From Streblospio benedicti (taxonomy: Eukaryota > Annelida > Polychaeta > Spionida > Spionidae): a DNA stretch of 64,000 nt. A program made the position numbers and the translations under genes. The notes below the pieces were generated by a model. It was not told the DNA's origin. It made no database searches and saw nothing but the letters and a program-made list of their open reading frames with translations. How positions within the stretch are numbered: the first letter of the stretch is position 1; every line of letters begins with the position of its first letter. Of this stretch, positions 23,701 to 34,000 are shown piece after piece. Location: assembly GCA_019095985.1 (NCBI GenBank), contig CM032669.1, positions 41,875,017-41,939,016 on the forward strand. The letters run 5' to 3'.

Positions 23701-24977
23701 TAATAATTGATATTTAGAATTTTTGTATAAAAAGTTTAGATTTATTTTATTCATTGTATTGTTTTATTTTTATTACTCTATTTTTTGTTGGGTAGGTACC
23801 TATTGAATAGTAACTGATGAAAATAAAGGGAAGTAACTACAGTACTGATCATGTCAGAAAGACAGAAACGTAACGAAATTAGAGGAATTGGTGTAATAAA
23901 GCGTAACAATTTGTTACAATTCAAAACAAAGTTACGGCTATCACGTTTTCTTGGAACTGCTCAATTGCTGAAACTACGATACTTACGATTATCGAAATAA
24001 ACAGAAAAAACGTAAAAATCAGAACATTTTATACTTCTGCACATAGGTGTCCATCTTTGATACTTTTATACTTATAATATTTGGATTTGTTTGGGCGGTC
24101 TTGTTTATATCCGTCACAGCAAAAGCACCGATTGGTTAAAAAGTGCAGACTTAGTACAGACACCCAATGAACCGAAAATCTGACAAAATGTCTGGCGTTT
24201 CCATGAACTTTTAGAAATATTCTTTTTAGTATGGGAACCTCTGTAAAATGCATAATGCAAGGGCGAAAAACAGAATAAACGTAACCAAGCGAGTTATGAA
24301 GAAAGCCGTAACTTGCGAAAGCAACAGAACCTTTTTCCGTTTGTAAAAGTCGCCACCATAAGAAGAAATAGAAGAAAAAACGTAAGGAATCGTAGGGTAG
24401 TTCTTAATGTTTCGGTTCTGTGTCCTTCTGACGGGATCAGTACTGTATTTCTTGAAATGCTTGCTAAACATTTTTGAAACATAAATTCAGTTCACTTTAA
24501 CAACTACAATATTTAGAAATGAATAATTACTTCCAAGTTTTTAGCAGCTAGCAGCTGCCTTGATCATGGAACGAGACTGTCATAACGAACATCCTCACAC
24601 CTAGGGATTTCCAAAGGTGTGGAAAAATAGTTGAAAGAAAATACATATCAAGGTTAAGAATGCTAGTCTCAACAGAACGGACGGTTTTGACCTGTCTCAA
24701 GCATATCTGCCCTTACTGAGAAGGGAGGGACCAAACCACCGGTAATCCCTAAGTGCGATGCTGTTTGTTATGACAGCTTCGTTCTGTGGTCAAGGCAGCT
24801 GTTAGGTGGTGAAAATTTGGGAGTAATTATTTATTTCTAAATATTGTAGTTAAATTGAATTTAATTCATGTTTTATATATACACACTACAAAGTTTTATA
24901 ATGAAAACATTTTTGTCTTTTTTCAGGGCAAGATCGTGGAATGTGTACACTGTGGATGCAGAGGGTGCTCTGGATAG
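20756..24977 (+). CDS. BUD31: BUD31 (G10) spliceosomal protein, one base short in exon 1
   Basis: Four exons: 20756-20848, 23195-23317, 23426-23592, 24927-24977. They total 434 nt, one short of 145 codons; human BUD31 has 144 residues plus stop. Exon 1 starts MPKVRRSK, then the frame slips at the A-run 20777-20781; downstream the other frame reads [20 protein letters not shown], the conserved sequence. Read as given, translation stops at 20804-20806. Exons 2-4 are intact ([49 protein letters not shown]), with the cysteines that bind zinc. BUD31 is a core subunit of the activated spliceosome in the nucleus. A homopolymer sequencing error is likelier than a real lesion in so conserved a gene. 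Intron 1 carries a LINE, intron 3 two MITEs. Confidence 0.93.
20918..21019. mobile_element. Near-complete hairpin element in BUD31 intron 1
   Basis: GATGCGGTCGCCAGAGCCTC at the left is mirrored by GAGGCTCTGTCGACCGCATC at the right, and pairing continues inward (GTTAGCAG with CTGTTAA) to a loop of a few bases near 20968. Arms are about 48 bp. It begins 70 bp past the exon 1 donor. Confidence 0.65.
21150..22692 (+). mobile_element. CR1/jockey-superfamily LINE, 5'-truncated, in BUD31 intron 1
   Basis: A recognisable reverse transcriptase runs from [11 protein letters not shown] (21205) through [39 protein letters not shown] (domain A), [13 protein letters not shown] (domain B, 21677) and the active site MFADDTKIF (21760), to the thumb and a C-terminus ending [13 protein letters not shown] at TAA 22570-22572. 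Breaks: TGA at 21656 where a Trp codon is expected, a frame change near 21985-22000 and one at the C-run near 22345. The 3' end is a short tandem ATAAC tail (22674-22692) rather than poly(A), which fits CR1/L2-type elements. The endonuclease half is missing. Few breaks, so fairly recent. Confidence 0.85.
22695..22965. repeat. Three-unit tandem repeat of about 110 bp
   Basis: The word CCAAACACTGGTTAAATAAG (with small changes) recurs near 22734, 22826 and 22930, each followed by a stretch like CATAGAATAC. The units are about 90-105 bp apart and diverged. It begins directly after the LINE tail. Confidence 0.55.
23840..24445. mobile_element. Tc1/mariner-like MITE in BUD31 intron 3
   Basis: Inverted ends CAGTACTGATCATGTCAGA and (reverse) CAGTACTGATCCCGTCAGA, 606 bp apart, flanked by TA on both sides (23838-23839 and 24446-24447). 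The arms stay similar for about 65 bp. Short ORFs inside read as nothing known. Confidence 0.65.
24497..24855. mobile_element. Foldback element in BUD31 intron 3
   Basis: The left arm (ACTACAATATTTAGAAAT, AGCAGCTGCCTTGA, CTGTCATAACGAACA, AGGGATT) is mirrored by the right arm ending AATATTGTAGTT. Arms are about 115 bp, the spacer about 130 bp. TTAA lies just outside both ends, which could be a 4-bp target duplication. Confidence 0.6.
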
Positions 24978-25250
24978 TCATAAGTACTATGAAATGGACA
25001 AAAGCAATACTCTGCTAGAAATCAGATTTCAACAGACTTGCAACAAAGCCGAAGAATATTACTCAAAACTGTTTCGTTGCATCACTTGTATGATAAGTGG
25101 TGTTATATTGTCAAAGGAATACATGTTTGAATCTGAATATAGTGGACAAAAAAATAATGTGCAGATTCACATTACGTGTGTAAAAGTTCTCGTTTTCAGC
25201 CTCATTAATGTGGCTATTGTGATTTGAATACTTGTTAAGAGTGAAAAGTT

Positions 25251-25256
25251 AATAAA
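25251..25256 (+). terminator. Candidate poly(A) signal of BUD31
   Basis: AATAAA lies 274 bp after the BUD31 stop codon, followed by a T-rich stretch. It is the first canonical signal after the stop. Confidence 0.45.
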
Positions 25257-25617
25257 TTGGCATTGTTTTACTTTGTAAGGACATTCATTGTTTAGGACAT
25301 TCATTTTTTTAATAAGTAACCAAACTTCAACTAAATTTGTGTCTTCATAAATTGAAGTTTCTATATTTTGAAAACTGCAAATATTTATTAGCATTATTCA
25401 GCATGTTTAAACTAGGTGTAAGTTCTATGACCTTAATCATAGGTTTGGTAATTTTGTGAACCAATTCGTTTTAAATGGAAGACACTTTCCATGAAAATTT
25501 AAATGTGATGGTTTTAGTGTACAGTGGGGATGTGGAGTTATTAATGTATTAAATGTTTTTAATAAACTGTATCTTTTGATTATTCTTTCTATATACTGTT
25601 ACTAAGGTGACATGTCC

Positions 25618-26000
25618 AGTTGTGCAGGCTGTGAATTAGCCTCAACTGTCAGATGCAAAACTGCATGGAGCAAATTTCGTGAGATCCTGTCAATCATAAC
25701 CACCAGGCACATTCCTTTATCTTTATGAGGTAGAGTGTATTCCACCTGATATATGAGTAAGCAGTGCTATGCTTAATGAGTCTGAGACCTGGGTAATATC
25801 CTCCAATACTGTAAATCAGCTGAGAAGAACTGACAGCGCTAATATCTGCTGGATGCATGGTGTGAAGCATAACACTGATAGAGTATAGACAGCCTTCTTG
25901 ATAAATTGTGTATCACAGATGCAGACTGTCACTTGAGTCGCGCGCACTGTATTGCACAATCGACATGTAGATCACCTGTCTCGGCAAGTTAACAGCCATC
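25618..26000 (+). mobile_element. Dead LINE fragment, related to the one at 11330
   Basis: Broken frames read VRCKTAWSKFREILSIITTRH then GRVYSTC, and later AMLNESETWVISSNTVNQLR and NICWMHGVKHNTD. This is the C-terminal region that follows the reverse transcriptase in RTE/jockey-like elements (pattern SETW...RWICGV). The copy at 11640-11730 shows the same order. Several stops; old. Confidence 0.55.
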
Positions 26001-26126
26001 GTATGTTGCTTACACTCTATGACAACTTACACTGTCACTGAATAAGCATTTCAATTAATACTATTTATCGAAGTTTAAAATTAAGTTGTTCAATGCCAGC
26101 TGCACAAGCGCATGCTTGTTTTCTAA

Positions 26127-26763
26127 TACCTAGTTCACACCAATGGCGAATCCCACGATTTAAATCGGTGGGCAAAGCGCCGTCGTTTTTGTTTGTGTGA
26201 TAAGGTATAGTATACACTGATACAAATCTGTTGCTGCTTAGGGGGATGAAATATTATCCGACTTGCTATGGTTCCTCACACTTTAATGAGGGTTTTGATT
26301 AACTTTCTTACACTTTGATGCGATTTTGACGCTTTAAACCAGGCACTGTCGCGGCTATCAATCTTTGTTGTGCATTGCTAAGCTCTGTTACTATGTAGAC
26401 ATTTGAAAATGCGGAGATCACCTTTTTCATGCCGCTTTTGACCCATAGCCTACATAAGACTGTAGACTGGGGTCCCCACTTTGAACCAAGCTTTTAAGAT
26501 TTCCTAGGCTTTGAGTCAAGCTATGCAGAGCTCGGTTACATTTTGTTAAGCTTTGATACGCTCTCGGTGCTTTCATCAATTCGTGACGGAGATCCCAAAA
26601 TGTTTACATAGTTTAAAATGTTTTGGCGCTCCTGCCAAATGTCCCGATATTTTCCCAAGATCTTTCATGACACTAATGCTCTAATCAAACCTTGATACGC
26701 TATGGTGCCTCTTTGCACACCGCTTTAAAGCTCCATTAAATTGCCGTCTGTGTGAACGTGGTA
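26127..26763. mobile_element. MITE with TACC...TTCACAC termini
   Basis: The left end TACCTAGTTCACACCAATGG and the right end, read in reverse, TACCACGTTCACACAGACGG are diverged inverted repeats. The 637-bp body carries many CTTTGATACGCT-like words but no ORF. Confidence 0.5.
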
Positions 26764-27592
26764 TGAACAATGCTTGTATACTAGCATCTGGAATTCTTTG
26801 TCGGACTGGTTTAGGTTTTTTGAGAAATATGATACTTTTGAAGAAGCAAAACCAAGGTCAAAATTCTCTGACTAGTTACTAAATGATTTTACGCTATATT
26901 ATATAACTATTTCGAGTAGATGTTTAAAGTTTGCAAAAATTTGTACATGTAGAAAAAACATAGTTTAAAGGATTAGTGTGCATAAAGTACCTATTACAAG
27001 CAGTAATACTTCGGTTTAAATATGTTAAGGTAGGGTGGGGAGGCAATCTCAGTTTCCAAAATTTGTATGCACCGTGTTTTTTGTCCATTTTGAAATAGTT
27101 GATGTTCGCACGGATTATATAGATCTAGATCCTCAACTTAAGATTACAACCAGTTGCAGTGCTGCCACAAAAATAAAGGAGCGAAAGTTGCAGTTTTGCT
27201 ATGTATTGGTGGTGGGGAATCGCCTTTGACTATATCACATTCTTTACATATGGATTGCCAGCCTTTGGTATGTACTATCTAGGTCTATATAATCTATGTC
27301 ATCACATATCATGCCCCCATCTTAACTGAATGTCAACTATCTTGAAATTTTCAAAACAATAGTAATACTTTTACATTTATTGCTTCATTTAGCAAGTTAA
27401 TATACATATAACAAAATAATTAGCAACAATATCATGTACATTGACAATAAGTAGATATTCATTGAATAAAAAGTACATTCTAAATACATGTATATATTCA
27501 TTTATAAATTATCCATTAGCAATTAAAGGTACTTTAAAAATCTAGAATTAACATTTCTATCTAGAAATTGATGGAATGAATCATAGTATGAG

Positions 27593-30082
27593 AGGCCAGT
27601 CAATTTCGACGTCATTTTTGGCTGAAATGGAAATTTTGACTAACAAACAAATTTCTTTGTTTTTATGATCTTTATGGTCTTGGGGATGAGGGGAAAAAAT
27701 TCCCAAAAAATCCGAGTTGGGCAAAGTTCTTTTTTATGCACTTTTCAAAATGGCCGCCAAAATATCGATAAACATGCCCATAACTCTGTTAATATTGGTT
27801 TTAGAACCATTATTAGTATTATTCATGGATAGGAAACCATATATAAGGATTCAGAAAATGTTGTTACATTTGACCTTGAGATCATTTCAAGGTCAAATTG
27901 ATCAAAATTACCCTTATTCCACTAGTTATTGTGTCATACAAGTTTAAGATTTACCAATTTAAAAGCTTGTCCACAGGAATATACATTCATCAAACAACCA
28001 GATCAAAACTGATACTAAATATCTTATCTTCATTGAGTTTCTGTGCAAGTTACATGCATTCCCACGTAATGGATTTTCATTGCAGTAGTTAATGCAAATG
28101 TGTATGATTTGATGCTTGGTATTCTCCAAAATACTGATGGTGGCAGTTCTTGCCATTGCGTTGCTGACAACTTTGATGTAAATGAGGATACAAAAACTGG
28201 ACATGATAGGACTCATGTTATGGGAATTATTGCATGGAAGTCTGGCTAACCAGCAAAGGTGTGCAAGCCAATATCAAAGGTGAAAGTACATGCTTCTCAG
28301 TTCTCAACAGCGAATAGGAACATTGGTGAAATTATTTTGCAATATAGACCCAGGGCTCAACCACCTTCCTATGTAGATGTGGATATTAGAAAAAATAAAA
28401 AAATAAAAATAAAGACCCCTGTTTATATAAACTTTCTGCATCTTGATATGCTGTCTGGTTTATAGCAAGCCTCTTATCCACAAAATTGGCAAGGCATTAT
28501 GTCTAAAGTTGTTAATGGTAAATAAAAATGCTCAAATGTACAACTGTGATATACAAATCAAGTCAAGTCAAAAATCATCTATTATACAACCCCATGATTC
28601 CCTTCAATACATCAACTGATGATGCTGTGTATAGGTTTAGGTCTAGGTATTTAATCTGCAGACCACCACAGATGCGAGTGACTGGCTAGTTAGCTAGTGA
28701 TGTACTGATGCAAGCTGGCTCTTGAAATCTGCTATAGAGCCAACCTCTGTTACTGAGCCAGGTTAAAGGTTCCACTCTAGGATGGTTCATGTGAAAAAAC
28801 AGTTGCAGTACTGTGTGGTGGAGCTTCGTTGGTGTTGTAGCTTCATACTGTGAGCAGCTCATCTGTGTGTCACAGGTTTTATTGATGTATTCCTGGCGAA
28901 TGCGCACATGGCCCTGCCTTTAAACATCAAATGACAGTATGATAGAAAAAATCTAAGTGTGATTTATGAAGCAATGGAACCAGATTATTTACAACGAAAG
29001 AAAGAAAAAAAAAACTCTTGTGGACTGGGACGTGGTCAGATATGACACTATGGCCCTAGTGATTTCAACCAAAACACGAGGAGGTCTGATCAATATTACA
29101 CATCAAGAGTCTGCAAAGACCAAATGGTTGCTGTTTGCACACATAAATGTGATAGTCATGAAAACATACACATGGTGTACACATCAAACCAATTCAAAGA
29201 GTGCCTAGAAGATATGTGCAAATTAATTTTACCTGTGCATGCCATTTCTGGATGCGATACCAAAATCTATTTTCGGGATGGTAAAAATTAAAAAGTTTTC
29301 ACACTTTTTAAAACCAACTCAACATTGCAAAACAAGACAGTTGTTTTCGGGACCAATTGTAAAAAGGACAAAATTACTGACAGTGCTGAGTTAATAGCTT
29401 CCTCTTTATATAAAGAAGTTCTAAAATTTATCATTAGATGATCTGGGGTATATGAATGTCTTGAGCCGAAGATTTGTTGCACCTGAGGGCATGACCCCCA
29501 ACAGTGGAGCTTGTTATTATCACAGTCTAAGAGTACATTATCAGGTTGCTACTCTGAAGATGCTCAAAACACCATGAAATAGATATGAACATTTTTTTTT
29601 TCAAGGATCTGTTATCCTGATAATTACAGACAAGGCTGTAGCTCCCTCTACACTTCTGAAAGAAATGTAGTACTTGTAAAAAGCTAAGAAACGTAATACT
29701 TGCATGTGTACCAAAAATGGCGTGTAGTGCAGCATACATTGCCAATGTCGAGGAGGAGGTGCAAATATCTAAATACTATGGAACCTCATTAGCACAACAT
29801 GGCATTTCCATATAACAAGATATGATATCTTTACTATGTTTCTACAAAATAGGTAAATTGGTAAGTATTTCCAAAGATAAAGACTTAATATTTAAAGAGT
29901 TATGGGCAATATTATGTCAATTTTGGCTGGCCATTTGAAAATCGCATAAAAAATCAACTTTGCCCAACTTGGATTTTTTGATTTTTTTTTTCCCTCATTC
30001 GTGAGACCTAAAAAGAACACAAAAACACATAAATTTGTTTGTTAGTCAAAATTTCCATTTCAATGTTCAAATTGACTGGCCT
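27593..30082 (+). mobile_element. 2.5-kb DNA transposon with long TIRs and a decayed ORF
   Basis: Inverted termini start AGGCCAGTCAATTT and stay alignable for about 200 bp (AATTTTGACTAACAAACAAA in both arms, GTTGGGCAAAGTT further in). Broken coding sequence on the plus strand includes ILQYRPRAQPPSYVD (about 28338), PVHAISGCDTKIYFRDGK (about 29233) and PEGMTPNSGACYYHSLRVHYQ (about 29480). The GCDT motif followed by a small helical region and the NSGACYYHSLRVHYQ-like tail resemble large transposon ORFs common in molluscs and cnidarians whose family name I cannot fix. Many stops interrupt it. Confidence 0.65.
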
Positions 30083-31055
30083 ATGTTCACACAAAGTCGT
30101 TAACATCACTATTCAGAGGATTTCTACAGTGATTGTGAATAATGTAAACATGTTAGTGATGAAAACTTATTTACAAAACTAGTATAGCACAAAACAATAC
30201 CACTCTTACAAACTGCAAGCAGCAAAATTTGTATTTTTTTCCTCGCACAATCAATCATATTCACATGAGGATGTAAAATAGTTCCACTCTTTCAATGTAG
30301 TTTTTTTGTTACAAATCTACACTTGGCTTGTGTAATGCTACATATTAAGTTGCATTGTACCAATCCTTTAAGATGATGGAAAACAAAAATGTTTAACTAA
30401 TTGTCTAATACTATGCATTTGCAGACAACTCATTTGTAAAACAATGAAAGACAACATGTCACAGGCCCATAGCTTATAATTGATACCAAAGAAGAAAAGG
30501 TAAAAAACCTGCAACACTTTATCCCCATATGATTTTCAAGGCTGCGTTTGTGTAAGGCAAACGAATGTCGAGTTTGCGCATCCCCACATCATCAAATTTT
30601 TCTTGCCATTACAAACGATTTGACTAAATCCTAGGATGCCATCTTTACTCTAGTATTTACTCTCGCTAGGACGGGGAGTATACTGATCTATACTCTTGAC
30701 CGAGTTAGACAACACAAATGTTCTACTCTCGTAGGCCAACTTGGAAACTTTAGATTTGAATGGTAAAACTCGACACTCGAGTTGCTTACACGAATGCAGT
30801 CAAACAGGTTTCTAAAAATAGATATCACTTTTTTCATGCCAATACTGATGAGATGCAAATCCTCATACAAGCAGTTGTAACCACAAATCACCATGCATCT
30901 AAAACATCTATATATTTATTGAGAAAAAAGAATAGCTGGGTATTATGCAAGAAGAAAGAAAAGTCATCCTGTCAAATAGGAAAGGTGCTAACCAATTAAA
31001 GTCATTAGGGGTGTGCACCTTTCATATTTAATGAGACGAAAAAAAAAGTATCGCG
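30083..31055. other. Intergenic region 3' of CRLF3
   Basis: Holds a MITE at 30540-30800 and a possible poly(A) signal of CRLF3 (TTTATT on the plus strand at 30915-30920, 136 bp past the stop codon). Nothing else recognised. Confidence 0.5.
30540..30800. mobile_element. MITE with GCTGCGTTTGTGTAAG termini
   Basis: GCTGCGTTTGTGTAAG followed by AATGTCGAGTTT at the left is mirrored by AAACTCGACACTCGAG...CTTACACGAATGCAG at the right. The inner part has no ORF. About 260 bp. The termini differ by several bases, so not recent. Confidence 0.55.
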
Positions 31056-34000
31056 TTATTCTACACTTAATTTCCAGTCTTTGTTGGCAAAATGCATGGC
31101 AAAGTATAAGCATTTGTCCTGATTTAGTTGATCCCCCCCTCCAGCAAACGGAACCATTCCTAGTGAAATAGGGCTCTCTGCTGTCGATTTTCTTGTGTTT
31201 TGTGGTGACCAGTCAAATGTGACGATTCGTTCGTTGACCTCGATTGTTACTCTGACTTTATTTGGTTGTAAAACAACGGTGTCAAATGTAAGCACTGAGC
31301 CTCGCGTCAGTGGAGGCAACTTTGTCGTCTTTACTTGGCCGTCAATGTAGACACTACCTGTAATTAGAGGAATATCCAATAAAACAGTCGCAAAAATAAT
31401 TGTATAAAAAAGTATAAAAGTATACCTACTCAGTTTCAGCAAGGAAATTAACAAATTTAAAAAAATGATTTTTTTTTAATTACATAAAATACATGTGCAT
31501 TTTTACTTTGGTAGAACTCATGAGTTTGATCATTTTTTTTTTTCAATTATATGGTAAAATAAATCTACCACAGGCGGAATGAAATGTAAATAATCATTAA
31601 TGTGACGATTTTTACCTCCTCTAATTCAACTCATTCATGAAACAAATTGAATCAAAATGATTTTGAAAATGGGAAAATTTTAGCTTGCCTTCACATGAGA
31701 CAAATATAGTGTCTCCTCGTAATAGAGAATTCTTGTCATCGTTAGAAGCTGACAGAGCGACGCCATCCATTCCTTCTCCTTCTCTTCCCGCATCTAATAC
31801 CTAAAAAGAAAAGATTAAATGTTGTAATATAGCTTTATGTCCATTTAAGGAACTGTGAGGAACTTTGCCATGTTCAGGATCAGAATTGAGCACTTGTCCA
31901 CTTCAGCAGAAATTTGTTAATTTTTGAGCAGGATGAATAGATTTTTCATATTATCGTGAGTTACCGGTACTCATCCTGCTGAATAGTAGGGTCTCCATGG
32001 GTAGAAATTTTGCTGCGAGTACTCGCCTTGCTGTCCTCGCACTGTACTTGAGTACATTAGTGAAAACCCATTGACACTGGTTCCAAATAGGCCAATAATT
32101 TTCTACACATGTTTATGTACGGAAATCATTTGGTTTGTTGCAGACTTGCAGTACTGGTGCATAGGTGGTCATTGGGGATCTTGACCATCTTATGTAATAC
32201 CTGTATTTCCTCCCCTCAACTGTCAGTTCGTGCTATGGCATTGCTGCCCACCAAAAAAGGCAGTTGGGAGTTAAACTGTTAACCGGCAACCAGTGACTGG
32301 TCACTGGGGTTCTTAACTGTCTTATGTAATACCTTGTACTTGAGTAAAGGGTATTTTGTCCTCTTGAACGAGAAATCAAGGTACCCGTGAGGAATCTACT
32401 AAAAAGTAGCACTTTCCTATCTAATCCTCACTCTGATGATGGAATATTTAGTTTGGTGACCCTGGGAACAAGGATTGTCATTGTCAGGCTTCAAATATTG
32501 GACTGTGGTAGAAACTGGTTATATCATACGCCCTCGCTCCCCCACCTCCAATGATGCTGGGATGCACGAATTACAAAAATCTGTACTAATCTTTCTTATC
32601 TAAACTGACTTGTCTCAAACAAGAGGAGTAGAAAATACCTACCTTAAACACAATAGTGTGGCCACACACGTAGGAGTTGGCACTCGAGTAGAGCACGTCG
32701 CTGTCTCCGGACTCGCACCGACACGCCGTCTGGTTCTCGTTGCTCAGCTCGTAGCCCTCAATGTCAGACTGCCACTCTGCAAAAGTGACATTGTTCAATA
32801 AAGTAAGGGAAGAATGTTACATTTCTAGAAGATGTGTAAGTCATCATTCTGATACCCGTTTTTAGACAGACATATCACAAAATTATATGGTGGTCGGTTT
32901 GAAAACACATGTCGGAATGACAGCGACTGCATCTGTTTAAGTAGGAAAGCAAGTAAAACCCACATATCTTGAATCCTGTATTGGTCCATTCAGAGAAATT
33001 TGGAATGCACCATTATTTTTCATCAAACACAAAAATTTGCATGGATACATAATAGTTTTCTGTTTTCATATTCATTACTAGCACCTGTACATGTGTTCCA
33101 GAAAGTTGCTGTCACTTGCTGAGAAATCATCTCAACAGAGTGCTGCAGGTTTGTGATGGGTCATATCTAAATATTCATATACATCATTAAAAATGCCACT
33201 CTGCAAAAGTGACATTTTTAATGAGTAAAGGTGAAATATATTTTCTATGAAAGAATATTTGATATGACAAAAATTATGATGGAATTTTTGGTGGTTTTAG
33301 TTTACTTCTTCTTTTTCTGTTTCTTTGGAGATTAATTTAAAAATCTAGATATTTAAAGAGGACTTTATACTTTATTTCCAACATTTCAGCACAAAGTACC
33401 CTTTATATTAAAAATGAAAGTCAATTAAATTTCAGCCTGAAGAGGACACTGTGTAGCAACATTGGAAATAACATGTTCACACTTTCTAAATTAAATAGTA
33501 TTGTGAATGTGCTCTCACCGTAGTGCTGTAGGTTGGTGACCGCGGTTTTGGGGACGCTCCATGGACTCCAGTTGGTGGCGCCCTCTGCCCGGCCACAAAC
33601 CATGAAGGTGTAGGAACGAGACGGCTGCAGGTGGCGCACCACATGACACGTGTTCGCACCTGAGAGCGCGAGAAAAACTCAGCAACTATGCTGGTTTCAT
33701 TTGAGTATATTCATTTATATTACATACTAGGCTGGACAGGACGACACTAGGAATTGAAAGCTAGTTGTCTAGTTGTTTAACACTGTCATGATTGTACTCG
33801 GAACAAAAGAAATGTTCAAAATCATATAGAAAAGCAGAATACAATTCACAGAAATAACACAAAGAAAGCAGTGGCCAACATCAGCAGTCTCAGACCACTT
33901 CGAACCTCAGTGAAGAGACCATGTCAATATGGAAATAAGTTGGAGACCACTTGAGGCCAGTCCCCCAGATGTCTTAAAAGAGGTTCTACTGTACCTTGGT

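Noticed and set aside
24868-25227. 119-residue open frame over BUD31 exon 4
   Set aside because: It reads exon 4 in the wrong frame and runs through intron and 3' UTR; the true frame ends [16 protein letters not shown].
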